64,000 nt of DNA from Channallabes apus. Lineage: Eukaryota > Chordata > Actinopteri > Siluriformes > Clariidae. The notes under the pieces are model-generated. The model saw only the letters and a list, made by a program, of their open reading frames with translations. It was not told the origin of the DNA and searched no databases. The stretch spans positions 7,885,001 through 7,949,000 of the forward strand of contig CM060112.1 in assembly GCA_030522415.1 (NCBI GenBank), read 5' to 3'. Made by a program: the position numbers and the translations under genes. Of this stretch, positions 44,705 through 53,510 are shown piece by piece. Every line of letters starts with the position of its first letter. Position 1 is the first letter of the stretch.

Positions 44705-46323
44705 CAGTGGTGTGAAAAACTATTTGCCCCCCTCCTGATTTCTTATTCTTTTGCATGTTTGTCACACAAAATGTTTCTGATCATCAAACACATTTAACTA
44801 TTAGTCAAAGATAACACAAGTAAACACAAAATGCAGTTTTTAAATGAGGGGTTTTATTATTTAGGGAGAAAAAAAATCCAAACCTACATGGCCCTGTGTG
44901 AAAAAGTAATTGCCCCCTGAACCTAATAACTGGTTGGGCCACCCTTAGCAGCAATAACTGCAATCAAGCGTTTGCGATAACTTGCAACGAGTCTTTTACA
45001 GCGCTCTGGAGGAATTTTGGCCCACTCATCTTTGCAGAATTGTTGTAATTCAGCTTTATTTGAGGGTTTTCTAGCATGAACCGCCTTTTTAAGGTCATGC
45101 CACAACATCTCAATAGGATTCAGGTCAGGACTTTGACTAGGCCACTCCAAAGTCTTCATTTTGTTTTTCTTCAGCCATTCAGAGGTGGATTTGCTGGTGT
45201 GTTTTGGGTCATTGTCCTGCTGCAGCACCCAAGATCGCTTCAGCTTGAGTTGACGAACAGATGGCCGGACATTCTCCTTCAGGATTTTTTGGTAGACAGT
45301 AGAATTCATGGTTCCATCTATCACAGCAAGCCTTCCAGGTCCTGAAGCAGCAAAACAACCCCAGACCATCACACTACCACCACCATATTTTACTGTTGGT
45401 ATGATGTTCTTTTTCTGAAATGCTGTGTTACTTTTATGCCAGATGTAACGGGACACGCACCTTCCAAAAAGTTAAACTTTTGTCTCGTCGGTCCACAAGG
45501 TATTTTCCCAAAAGTCTTGGCAATCATTGAGATGTTTTATAGCAAAATTGAGACAAGCCTTAATGTTCTTTTTGCTTAAAAGTGGTTTGCGCCTTGGAAA
45601 TCTGCCATGCAGGCCGTTTTTGCCCAGTCTCTTTCTTATGGTGGAGTCGTGAACACTGACCTTAATTGAGGCAAGTGAGGCCTGCAGTTCTTTAGATGTT
45701 GTCCTGGGGTCTTTTGTGGCCTCTCGGATGAGTCGTCTCTGCGCTCTTGGGGTAATTTTGGTCGGCCGGCCACTCCTGGGAAGGTTCACCACTGTTCCAT
45801 GTTTTTGCCATTTGTGGATAATGGCTCTCACTGTGGTTCACTGGAGTCCCAAAGCTTTATAAATGGCTTTATAACCTTTACCAGACTGATAGATCTCAAT
45901 TACTTTTGTTCTCATTTGTTCCTGAATTTCTTTGGATCTTGGCATGATGTCTAGCTTTTGAGGTGCTTCTGGTCTACTTCTCTGTGTCAGGTAGCTCCTA
46001 TTTAAGTGATTTCTTGATTGAAACAGGTGTGGCAGTAATCAGGCCTGGGGGTGACTACAGAAATTGAACTCAGGTGTGATAAACCACAGTTAAGTTATTT
46101 TTTAACAAGGGGGGCAATCACTTTTTCACACATGGCCATGTAGATTTGGAGTTTTTTTTCTCCCTTAATAACGTAAACCTTCATTTAAAAACTGCATTTT
46201 GTGTTTACTTGTGTTATCTTTGACTAATAGTTAAATGTGTTTGATGATCAGAAACATTTTGTGTGACAAACATGCAAAAGAATAAGAAATCAGGAGGGGG
46301 ACAAATAGTTTTTCACACCACTG
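44705..46323 (-). mobile_element. Tc1-like element B, 1619 bp, young
   Basis: Both ends read inward CAGTGGTGTGAAAAACTATT, with TA at 44703-44704 and 46324-46325. The inverted repeats are about 210 bp and nearly identical to each other, with a motif related to the outer end repeated at the inner end (TGTGTGAAAAAGTAATTGCC), as in IR/DR-type Tc1 elements. Near-identical arms, an undamaged target and a full-length gene with only two stops indicate a recent insertion. Confidence 0.95.
44923..45945 (-). pseudogene. Tc1 element B transposase, full length with two nonsense codons
   Basis: It starts at 45945 (MPRSKEIQEQMRTKVIE) and ends at 44923 (VIAAKGGPTSY, stop). It spans 341 codons with no frameshift, the usual Tc1 length. 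Order: paired-like DNA-binding domain with linker RSGRPTKI, then the catalytic core with WTDET (Asp 153), QQDNDPKH (Asp 244) and SPDLNPIEMLW (Glu 279). Thirty-four residues separate the last two, so it is DD34E. Stops are TGA at codon 36 (45838-45840) and TAA at codon 158 (45472-45474). The TGA follows a CAG and probably came from CGA by CpG decay. The enzyme would cut out and reinsert elements with matching ends. Confidence 0.95.
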
Positions 46324-47924
46324 TACCTGTGGAGGTATGGAAGTGCTTAGGAGAGGTGGCAGTAAAGTTTCTGACTAGTTTGTTTAACGAGATCTTGGAG
46401 AATGAGAGGATTCCAGAGGAATGGAGGAGAAGTGTATTGGTGCCGATTTTTAAGAACAAGGGAGATGTGCAGAGCTGTGGCAATTACAGAGGTATAAAGC
46501 TAATGAGCCATACAATGAAGATGTGGGAAAGAGTAGTGGAAGCTAGGTTAAGGGCAGAGGTGAGAATTTGTGAGCAGCAATATGGTTTTATGCCTAGAAA
46601 GAGTACATCAGACGCAATATTTGGTTTGAGGATGCTGTTGGAGAAGTACAGAGAAGGTAATAAAGAGTTGCATTGTGTCTTTGTAGATTTAGAGAAAGCG
46701 TACAACAGGGTGCCGAGAGAGGAGCTGTGGTGTTGTATGAGGAAGTCTGGAGTGGCAAAGAAGTATGTTAGAGTGGTGCAGGACATGTATGAGAGCTGTA
46801 AGACAGTGGTAAGATGTGCTGTAGGTGTGACAGAAGAATTCAAGGTGGAGGTGGGTCTGCATCAAGGATCGGCTCTAAGCCCCTTTTTGTTTGCTCTAGT
46901 GATGGACAGGATGACAGATGAAGTTAGACAGGAGTCTCCATGGATTATGATGTTTGCAGATGATATTGTGCTTTGTAGCGAGAGCAGGGAACAGGTGGAG
47001 GAAAATTTGGAGAGGTGGAGGTACGCTCTGGAAAGCAGAGGAATGAAGGTTAGCCGCAGCAAGATGGAATACATGTGTGTGAATGAGAGGGACCCAAGAG
47101 GAACAGTGAGGCTACAGGGAGTAGAGGTAAAGAAGGTGCAGGATTTTAAGTACTTAGGGTCAACGGTCGAGAGAAACGGAGAGTGTTCAAAGGAGGTAAA
47201 GAGACGAGTACAGGCAGGTTGGAATGGGTGGAGAAAAGTGTCAGGCGTGTTGTGCGATAAAAGAGTATCAGCGAGAATGAAAGGAAAGGTGTACAGGACA
47301 GTGGTGAGACCAGCAATGCTCTAAGGCTTAGAGACAGTGGCACTGAAGAAAAGACAGGAGGCAGAGCTAGAGGTAACAGAGCTGAAGATGTTGAGGTTCT
47401 CTTTGGGAGTGACAAGGATGGATAGGATCAAGAATGAGTTCATCAGAGGGACAACCCATGTTAGATGTTTTGGAGATAAAGTCAGAGAGGCCAGATTGAG
47501 GTGGTTTGGACATGTTCAGAGGAGAGAGTGTGAATATATCGGTAGAAGGATGCTGAGGTTGGAACTGCCAGGCAGGAGCTCTAGAGGAAGACCAAAGAGG
47601 AGATTTATGGATGCAGTGAGAGAGGACATGAAGTTAGTTGGTGTGAGAGAAGAGGATGCAGAGGATAGGGTTAGATGGAGGCAGATGATTCGCTGTGGCG
47701 ACCCCTGAAAGGGAACAGCCGAAAGACAAAGAAGAAGACTTTGCAGTTATTTATTTGTAAAAAATGTTTGGAATCATGTATGATTTTTGTTCGACTTCTC
47801 ACGTGTACACCACTTTGTATTGGTCTTTCATGTGGAATTCCAATAAAATTGATTCATGACTGTAATGTGACAAAATGTGGAAAATTTCAAGGGGGCCGAA
47901 TATTTTTGCAAGCCACTGTAAGCC

Positions 47925-48552
47925 TAACTAACATCAGTAACCACCCTTAGCCCACCTATTTGTTGTTAGTAACCGTAACATTGTCATTTAATTCAACTGT
48001 AATGTAAGTAACCCGAACCTTACCCACAGCAAGTCTGACCTTAATCTAAGAACCCTAACCTTAAACACGGAAACCCACATCATATCTTTGTTGAACCTAA
48101 CCTAAAATTTAGTAACCCTAACTTTGATATCAGTAACAAGTACCCCTAGCTGAAACCTCTGTTAACCAAACATTTATCTAGGTAACTCAAAAACTCTAAA
48201 TTTAAACGGACACTAAAAAAAATTTCTCAGCAGCCTTAACCTTAAACTCAGTGACCCTACCATTCATCTTAGAATTCATACCATAGACCTCTGTGAACCT
48301 TAAACTCAAACCCAAAACCTAACTTCATCAAATCTAACCCTAAACTAAGTAAGCTTAACTCTGATCTCAGGAACCTGTCGGTTAACCTTGGTAACCTTTA
48401 CCATTGAATAATTCTAACCTTAAACTAAAAAAAAAAAACCTAAATTTTATCTCTCTAACCATTATTCCAGTAACCCTAATCTTAAGATCAATAATCACAA
48501 CTGTAATCTCAGTAGCACTAACCCTAACCCAAATCTTTAACCCTAACTACAG
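47925..48552 (+). repeat. Degenerate AACCCTAACCTTAA minisatellite
   Basis: The roughly 20-22 base unit resembles AGTAACCCTAACCTTAATCTC. Variants such as GAACCCTAACCTTAAAC, GTAACCCTAACTTTGATATC and CACTAACCCTAACCC recur to about 48552. The CCCTAA core resembles the vertebrate telomere repeat, but the units are longer and diverged. Tc1 element A lies directly at its left edge. Confidence 0.75.
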
Positions 48553-49385
48553 TATAGTTTCCAACAAATAATTTAAGTGTACTACTGGTGACCAACCAAA
48601 ATGCCCAAATGTTCATAATAATTGTTTGGGTGCCAAAAGATAATGCATACAATTAATTCAAGCAGAATGGCTGCTTGCTTTCAATTCAGATTTCCTGATG
48701 TGCATATTTGAAATTCCAATAAAAAAAATCAGGTGGTAGAAAATATTCATGGACCTTATCTTGATGACTGCTGCCTTTCCATGTCAGTAATTCAGAGTGT
48801 GAGCCATTATTGTCAATATAAAGCCTTGAGCCAGGGAGAGGAGGTGAATTAAAGATAATAATGTGATTTATAAATGACTGGGTGGATGTTGGGTGAATAT
48901 GTGTGCCTTGTAAATGCAAATCACTAAGCCTGGGAGAAAATGTCATTTTCATGGTTATGAAAAGTCTTGGCCGCTCTTCATACCCTTATTATGCATGTTT
49001 GTCCGTTACAGCAGTAAACAGAATTTCCTCAGTTTAAAGTGTGTACTGACAAAATTTCATTTATTCATTGACTTGTGTTTGGATCCTGTTTATGCAGATT
49101 TAAGGGGGAAAAAAATCTACTGCCTCATTATTTGTGGTTGCTCCATTTTGTATTTTTCTTTGACAAAGTCTAGGCCTAGCTTCTTTTTGCTGGTTTAATG
49201 CTTCTTTAGTGTGCACTGCTTAACAGTGTTCCCTCCCTCTGACCCAGTTCAATTCAGATTGTCGGTATTGCTTGAAAATTCTGATTTTATTCCAATACTG
49301 CTGTAATTGTTTCTTCCAATATGCATAATCATGATCTCCTCTTCATCATAGTGATAAACTTAATGAAACCATGATAAAAACCATC

Positions 49386-49434
<49 letters not shown>

Positions 49435-50517
49435 CAAACCAAGAGCTCAAAGCTGCTAATATAAATTGTGAGAGTCCTTACAGAGTTTTTTCATTGATTT
49501 GACAGACAACTGGAACATAGTGTGTTTATGGCATCGTTGAATCCAATATGGAAAGAAATCTAATTTTCTTCTCTTCTTCTCTTGCCTTCTGTTCCCATGC
49601 ATCTGTATCACACTCCTGAAGACCACTCAGTCCTGCTCTTGCTGGAATTTTGAACTCAGTATTTGGAGCCTTTGATACTCCAGCAGTGAGTGAATGATTA
49701 TACACAGAAATTAAGGAGTTTTTTAATGCTCATAACAGTGTTCTTTTATTTCTTAAAATATAGTAATCTGTGATTAAACTTGTTGATGGTTAGCATAGTA
49801 CATGAGTACAACACATATATATTCATCTTAAATGAAAAGCATCAATTAAATGTAATTGATAATGGTTTAGTAGTTTTAAAAATATACATCGCAACATGAT
49901 TTCAGTATCTAGGAAAAAAAAAAATATATATATATATATAATCCAATTTAATTTATTTATTTGTTTATTTTCTTGTGTGTTTTTCTGTGCATAAGAAATC
50001 CAGTTGCTTTCCTGGGCTCCAGTCCACCACGTCCAGACGTCTCTGTGACGCTACTGCTTGGCTATTTAAATCGGCTGCAAATTGAACCTGTTAGCCGCTA
50101 ACCATGTAATTGACTTAATTGTTTGTGAATGCTGTGCTTGTTTTTCTACTTTTCTTTTTTCAGCATTTGTCACGGTTTGCTATATTCTTGGAATTTGTAA
50201 ATTGTGGATATATCCTGCATGTACTGTAAATGCTGAAGCTGTTTATGTGAGTGTTTTTGCCTAAGAACGAAGAAAAAAAAAAGGCTATTTAAATGTTTTT
50301 ATTTGATTTAATTCCCTACGTGGTAAAAACCAAGGTAAAATATACAAATAACCTCATATGGTAGCCTCAACAACTTGCATGCATCCAATGACATACTGTA
50401 CACATTTTTACTTATTTTTTAAATTTCATTATTTTTCTATGGCCTGACCCTGAACAAGTATGTAACACCTTAGTATAGTTATACTGTAATTCATCACAAG
50501 GTTAATAATCACAAGCC
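48553..50517. other. Mostly unique tract with (TC)n at 49389-49432
   Basis: No gene is recognised. A (TA)n lies at about 49923-49941. TAC(A/T)GTA motifs are at 48548-48554, 50222-50228, 50394-50400 and 50482-50488. A block at 48690-48960 is listed separately. Confidence 0.45.
48690..48960. promoter_or_regulatory. Candidate conserved non-coding element
   Basis: Non-repetitive sequence with an octamer-like ATGCAAAT (at about 48915), CAGGTGGT E-box-like, GGTGAATTAAAGATAATAAT and CCATTATTGTCAATATAAAG (SOX- and homeodomain-like). There is no coding frame. Composition-based inference only. Confidence 0.3.
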
Positions 50518-50698
50518 CAGGGCAGGATGGGCTTCGCGCTTGAGTCCGGCTTCTCTCAAGGTTTCTTCCTCATTATGCCTCAAGGAGCTTTAGCCTTGCA
50601 TTTGGCTTGTTTATTGGGTAAACCTGCAGTTCTCTAAATCCGCCATGTGACACTGTTATTAAAAAGAGCTATATAAAAAAAATGGAATTGAATTGAAC
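50518..50698 (+). mobile_element. L2-type LINE 3' fragment
   Basis: GGATGGGCTTCGCGCTTGAG, TCTCAAGGTTTCTTCCTCAT and the end AAAAGAGCTATATAAAAAAA with an AATTG tail match the L2 3' UTR end. Confidence 0.8.
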
Positions 50699-51071
50699 TT
50701 TTCATGTCCCGAACAGAAAATCTTACTCATGCTGAGGTTTCTCAGATTACATGCACTGTCAGAAAACAAACAAACTAGCAAAACAAATAAATAAATAATA
50801 ATAAAAAAATGAAATTTAGACACAAATGTTATCCTACGCGTGCGTTTGCTAATATACAAAATTTGTGTAGCAGGAGACAAACAAGAAGAGTCTCAGATCT
50901 TCACCAAAATCAAACTTTGGCATCTATTAGAAAATCAAAGAGAATATCAGAGTGGATGAGTTTCACAGAAAGAGACAAGTAATGGAAGAGGACTGGTGTA
51001 ATCTGCAAACCTTGTTAACCCCCACTAATAATAATAGAAGAGTTTAGGTGGTTAGACTGTGCTAAAGAATG

Positions 51072-51103
<32 letters not shown>

Positions 51104-51173
51104 TCTATCAACCTGTCTGTGATGTCATGCTATCTATTTCACACAGATCATAGTAAATAAAATAACCTCCATA
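50699..51173. other. Unique sequence with (TTAT)n at about 51073-51104
   Basis: No gene is recognised. Confidence 0.45.
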
Positions 51174-51175
51174 TA

Positions 51176-52071
51176 CAGTGGCTTGCAAAAGTATTCGGCC
51201 CCCTTGAACTTTTCCACATTTTGTCACATTAGCCACAAACATGAATCAATTTTATTGGAATTCGACGTGAAAGATCAATACAAAGTGGTGTACACATGAC
51301 AAGTGGAACGAAAATCATACATTTTTCCAAACATTTTTTACAAATAAATAACTGCAAAGTGGGGTGTGCGTAATTATTCAGCCCCCTAGTCAATACTTTG
51401 TAGAACCACCTTTGGACAACCTAATAGTTGTCCTATGGACAGATTCCTCCACCTGAGCTGTAGATCTCTGCAGCTCGTCCAGAGTCACCATGGGCCTCTT
51501 GGCTGCATTTCTGATCAGCGCTCTCCTTGTTCGGCCTGTGAGTTTAGGTGGACGGCCTTGTCTTGGTAGGTTTACTGTACAGTTGTGCCATACTCCTTCC
51601 ATTTCTGAATGATCGCTTGAACAGTGGCTCCGTGGGATGTTCAAGGCTTTGGAAATGTTTTTGTAGCCTAAGCCTGCTTTAAATTTCTCAATAACTTTAT
51701 CCCTGACCTGTCTGGTGTGTTCTTTGGACTTCATGGTGTTGTTGCTCCCAATATTCTCTTAGACAACCTCTGAGGCCGTCACAGAGCAGCTGTATTTGTA
51801 CTGACATTAGATTACAATGTTTATGGGCAACTGACTGCACTCAGACCAAAGGGGCTGAATAATTACGCACACCCCACTTTGCAGTTATTTATTAGTAAAA
51901 AAAAAAAAAAAAGTTTGGAATCATGTATGATTTTCGTTCCACTTCTCACGTGTACACCACTTTGTATTGGTCTTTCACGTGGAATTCCAATGAAATTGGT
52001 TCATGTTTGTGGCTGTAATGTGACAAAATGTGGAAAAGTTCAAGGGGGCCGAATACTTTTGCAAGTCACTG
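51176..52071 (-). mobile_element. Tc1-like element C, internally deleted (896 bp)
   Basis: Same family as element A. Both ends read inward CAGTG(G/A)CTTGCAAAAGTATT, with TA at 51174-51175 and 52072-52073. The inverted repeats are about 210 bp. The gene is cut down to its DNA-binding part joined to the last few codons. It is a non-autonomous derivative that a related transposase might still move. Confidence 0.93.
51390..51734 (-). pseudogene. Tc1 element C transposase remnant (DNA-binding domain only)
   Basis: It starts at 51734 (MKSKEHTRQVRDKVIEKFKA) and keeps the paired-like domain and linker (RQGRPPKLTGRTRRALIRNA) through VEESVHRTTI. It then jumps to KGGSTKY and the natural stop at 51390. 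A small indel near 51600 shifts frame within the HTH (SHCSSDHSEME) and a further change restores it. The entire DDE catalytic core is gone. A protein like this could in principle bind element ends without cutting, but no expression is shown. Confidence 0.85.
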
Positions 52072-52073
52072 TA

Positions 52074-52724
52074 CATAGTGTTAAGTGTGTGATCCTGCTA
52101 AAGCAGATGAACTTCATCTGGCATCAAATTGTGAAAAAAAAAAAGTTTTATCTTTTATTTTAAAACCTATAAAAGCTTGATGGGAACATTAGTCTAATAT
52201 TATGCCACAGCTGGATGTATAATTATGGCTGAGTCATAGCTTATTAATAAACCGTTATGAATGTGGTGTGGACAGAATCTGAAAAGGTGGTCAGGTTATT
52301 AACCATGTTAATGCTTATGCTAATTTTTGTGTGTCATAAATAACCTGACTTATCCTGCCAAATTTTGTGTTATTTCATTAAGATACACAGTTTTACATGC
52401 TTTACAGTACTTAATGTGTGATTTACAGCAAAGTTAATGATTTACAATTACAATGAAAATGCATTAATAATAAATGCATCAGGCTTGTTTTTAGTCAAAA
52501 ACCTCACCTGGTTACTCTAGGGCTGAACCTAAGACCAGAGTCATCCCAAGTTCCCCAGGACCCTATGCTCTCCAGATTTTTATTGTGCATAATGGGGGCA
52601 TGACACATCGTCCTATTTTCTCAGATGCCTACAGTAAGTACCCCAGTTCTAGGGTCCTACATTATGTTCCCTGGGTCCAATGTTACCAAAGTCTCAAGTT
52701 CCAGGGTCCTGTGTTAATGTATGC
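52074..52724. other. Unique sequence, nothing recognised
   Basis: No gene is seen. TACAGTA motifs are at 52403-52409 and 52630-52636. Confidence 0.45.
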
Positions 52725-53165
52725 ACCGACCAGCCATAACCTGCAAACCAGTGACAGTTGAAGTGAATAACATTGATTATCATGTTACTAAAACACCTGT
52801 CAGGAGGTGAGTTATATTAGGCTGCAAGTTCACAGCCAGTTCTAAACGTTGATGTGGTGGACGCAGAAAAATGGGCAAGGACAAGAATTTCAGTGACTTT
52901 AAAAGCCACCTTGTGATGGCTAGATAAGGGAGTCTCAGCTAGTCCTGGAGGAGAAGTGTCCTGAACATTTTAGTGCTTTTTCAGCTCCCATTACATCTGA
53001 TTTAATTAATCAGCTCATTATCAGCCTTTCCTTAATTAAAGTAGGTGAGAACCACTAGACTTGATGACTGGGTCAGAACATCTCTAAAACAGTAGGTCTT
53101 GTGGGAGGTCCCTGGTATGTTTGGTACTTACCAAAAGTGGTCCATTGAACCAGCAACCAGCAACA
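52725..53165 (+). mobile_element. Decayed Tc1-like element, left half, carrying a MITE
   Basis: Matches the family at 18664: left terminus CCAGCCATAACCTGC, then GTGAATAACATTGATTATCA, AAAAATGGGCAAGGACAAG and TTGTGATGGCTAGA (start of the gene). A foreign insert (52926-53054) follows, then GACTGGGTCAGAACATCTC and TACTTACCAAAAGTGGTCCA. The catalytic region is absent. Confidence 0.8.
52926..53054. mobile_element. Short non-autonomous DNA transposon (probable hAT-type MITE)
   Basis: The inside has GGAGGAGAAGTGTCCTGAAC, GATTTAATTAATCAGCTCAT and CCTTTCCTTAATTAAAGTAG. The ends GAGTCTCAGCTAG and GTGAGAACCACT are roughly inverted. Flanks CTAGAT (52920-52925) and CTAGAC (53055-53060) look like part of a target duplication in the Tc1 host, whose expected sequence reads straight across. 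The superfamily is inferred from memory of similar fish repeats. Confidence 0.6.
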
Positions 53166-53365
53166 ATGTGGGCACCAAATGCACTCTGGTACATTTTTGA
53201 TTTTGAGTGATGTGTGTAGGGAGCAATCTCAATGTCTTCATTTTTTAAATCTTATTTATATAAATCTTATAGCAATGGTCAGTGTCATGAAGCAACATTA
53301 CACAATTAAAGATGTATGTTTTTTATGTAAAGAAAAAAATATGGACTATGATTATCATTTTGTCC

Positions 53366-53510
53366 CTGATGAGCAAGCCAAGGACGACTAGAAAGGAAAC
53401 ACTTCTTCAGGTGACAATAATAATAAACCTTAAGAGGAACCTGACTTAACAGGACACCCATCCTCATTTAGGTGATATTAGAGAGTAATATCTGATATAG
53501 ACAAACTTTA
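53366..53510 (-). mobile_element. L2-type LINE 3' UTR fragment
   Basis: Inverse of the shared 3' UTR block: AACCTTAAGAGGAACCTGAC, GACACCCATCCTCATTTAGG, preceded by GATGAGCAAGCCAAGG. The short open frame at 53179-53391 ends inside this fragment, which argues against it being a host exon. Confidence 0.75.

Larger units (their letters stand above)
44057..47708 (+). pseudogene. RTE-like reverse transcriptase, split by Tc1 element B, one in-frame stop
   Basis: Part 1 (to 44704) encodes a charged region with LARQRDRDRKDVQQVRVIQD, then GRWKEYFEELMNEE and KMKSGKAVGPDDI-like. Removing the Tc1 element joins GPDD-I to PVEVWKCLGE at 46326 in frame. Part 2 has IPEEWRRSVLVPIFKNKGD, NYRGIKLMSH, EQQYGFMPRKSTSDAIFG, FVDLEKAYNRVPRE, GLHQGSALSPFLFALVMD and the active site MMFADDIVLCS near 46950. 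A TAA at 47322-47324 replaces Tyr in PAML-Y-GLETV. The frame then stays open to 47708, ending RWRQMIRCGDP. Apart from the nested Tc1 and this stop, the RT is remarkably clean. Confidence 0.9.
44057..47736 (+). mobile_element. RTE-like LINE, 5'-truncated, inside Tc1 element A
   Basis: The sequence starts in coding sequence upstream of the RT and ends with GCTGTGGCGACCCCTGAAAG, then GGAACAGCCGAAAGACAAAG and a short (AAG)n tail, typical of this fish LINE family. It carries no endonuclease. Tc1 element B (44705-46323) is inserted in its RT gene. About 110 bp of Tc1 element A seem to be missing at the insertion point. The clade (RTE-type) is assigned from the RT and C-terminal sequence by memory. 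Confidence 0.85.
39334..47918 (+). mobile_element. Tc1-like element A, host of a nested stack
   Basis: The left end is CAGTGGCTTGCAAAAGTATT and the right end, at 47918, is its complement, with TA at 39332-39333 and 47919-47920. Element pieces are 39334-40140, about 43627-44056 and 47737-47918. They are separated by a DIRS element and an RTE-like LINE. Terminal repeats are about 180-210 bp. Without the later insertions the element would be near 1.4 kb, missing about 110 bp of its 3' gene end at the LINE insertion. Confidence 0.93.

Noticed and set aside
53179..53391. Possible small exon ending VCFLCKEKNMDYDYHFVPDEQ
   Set aside because: Its end runs into an inverted L2 3' UTR fragment (53366 onward). 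There is no splice context and no family is recognised.
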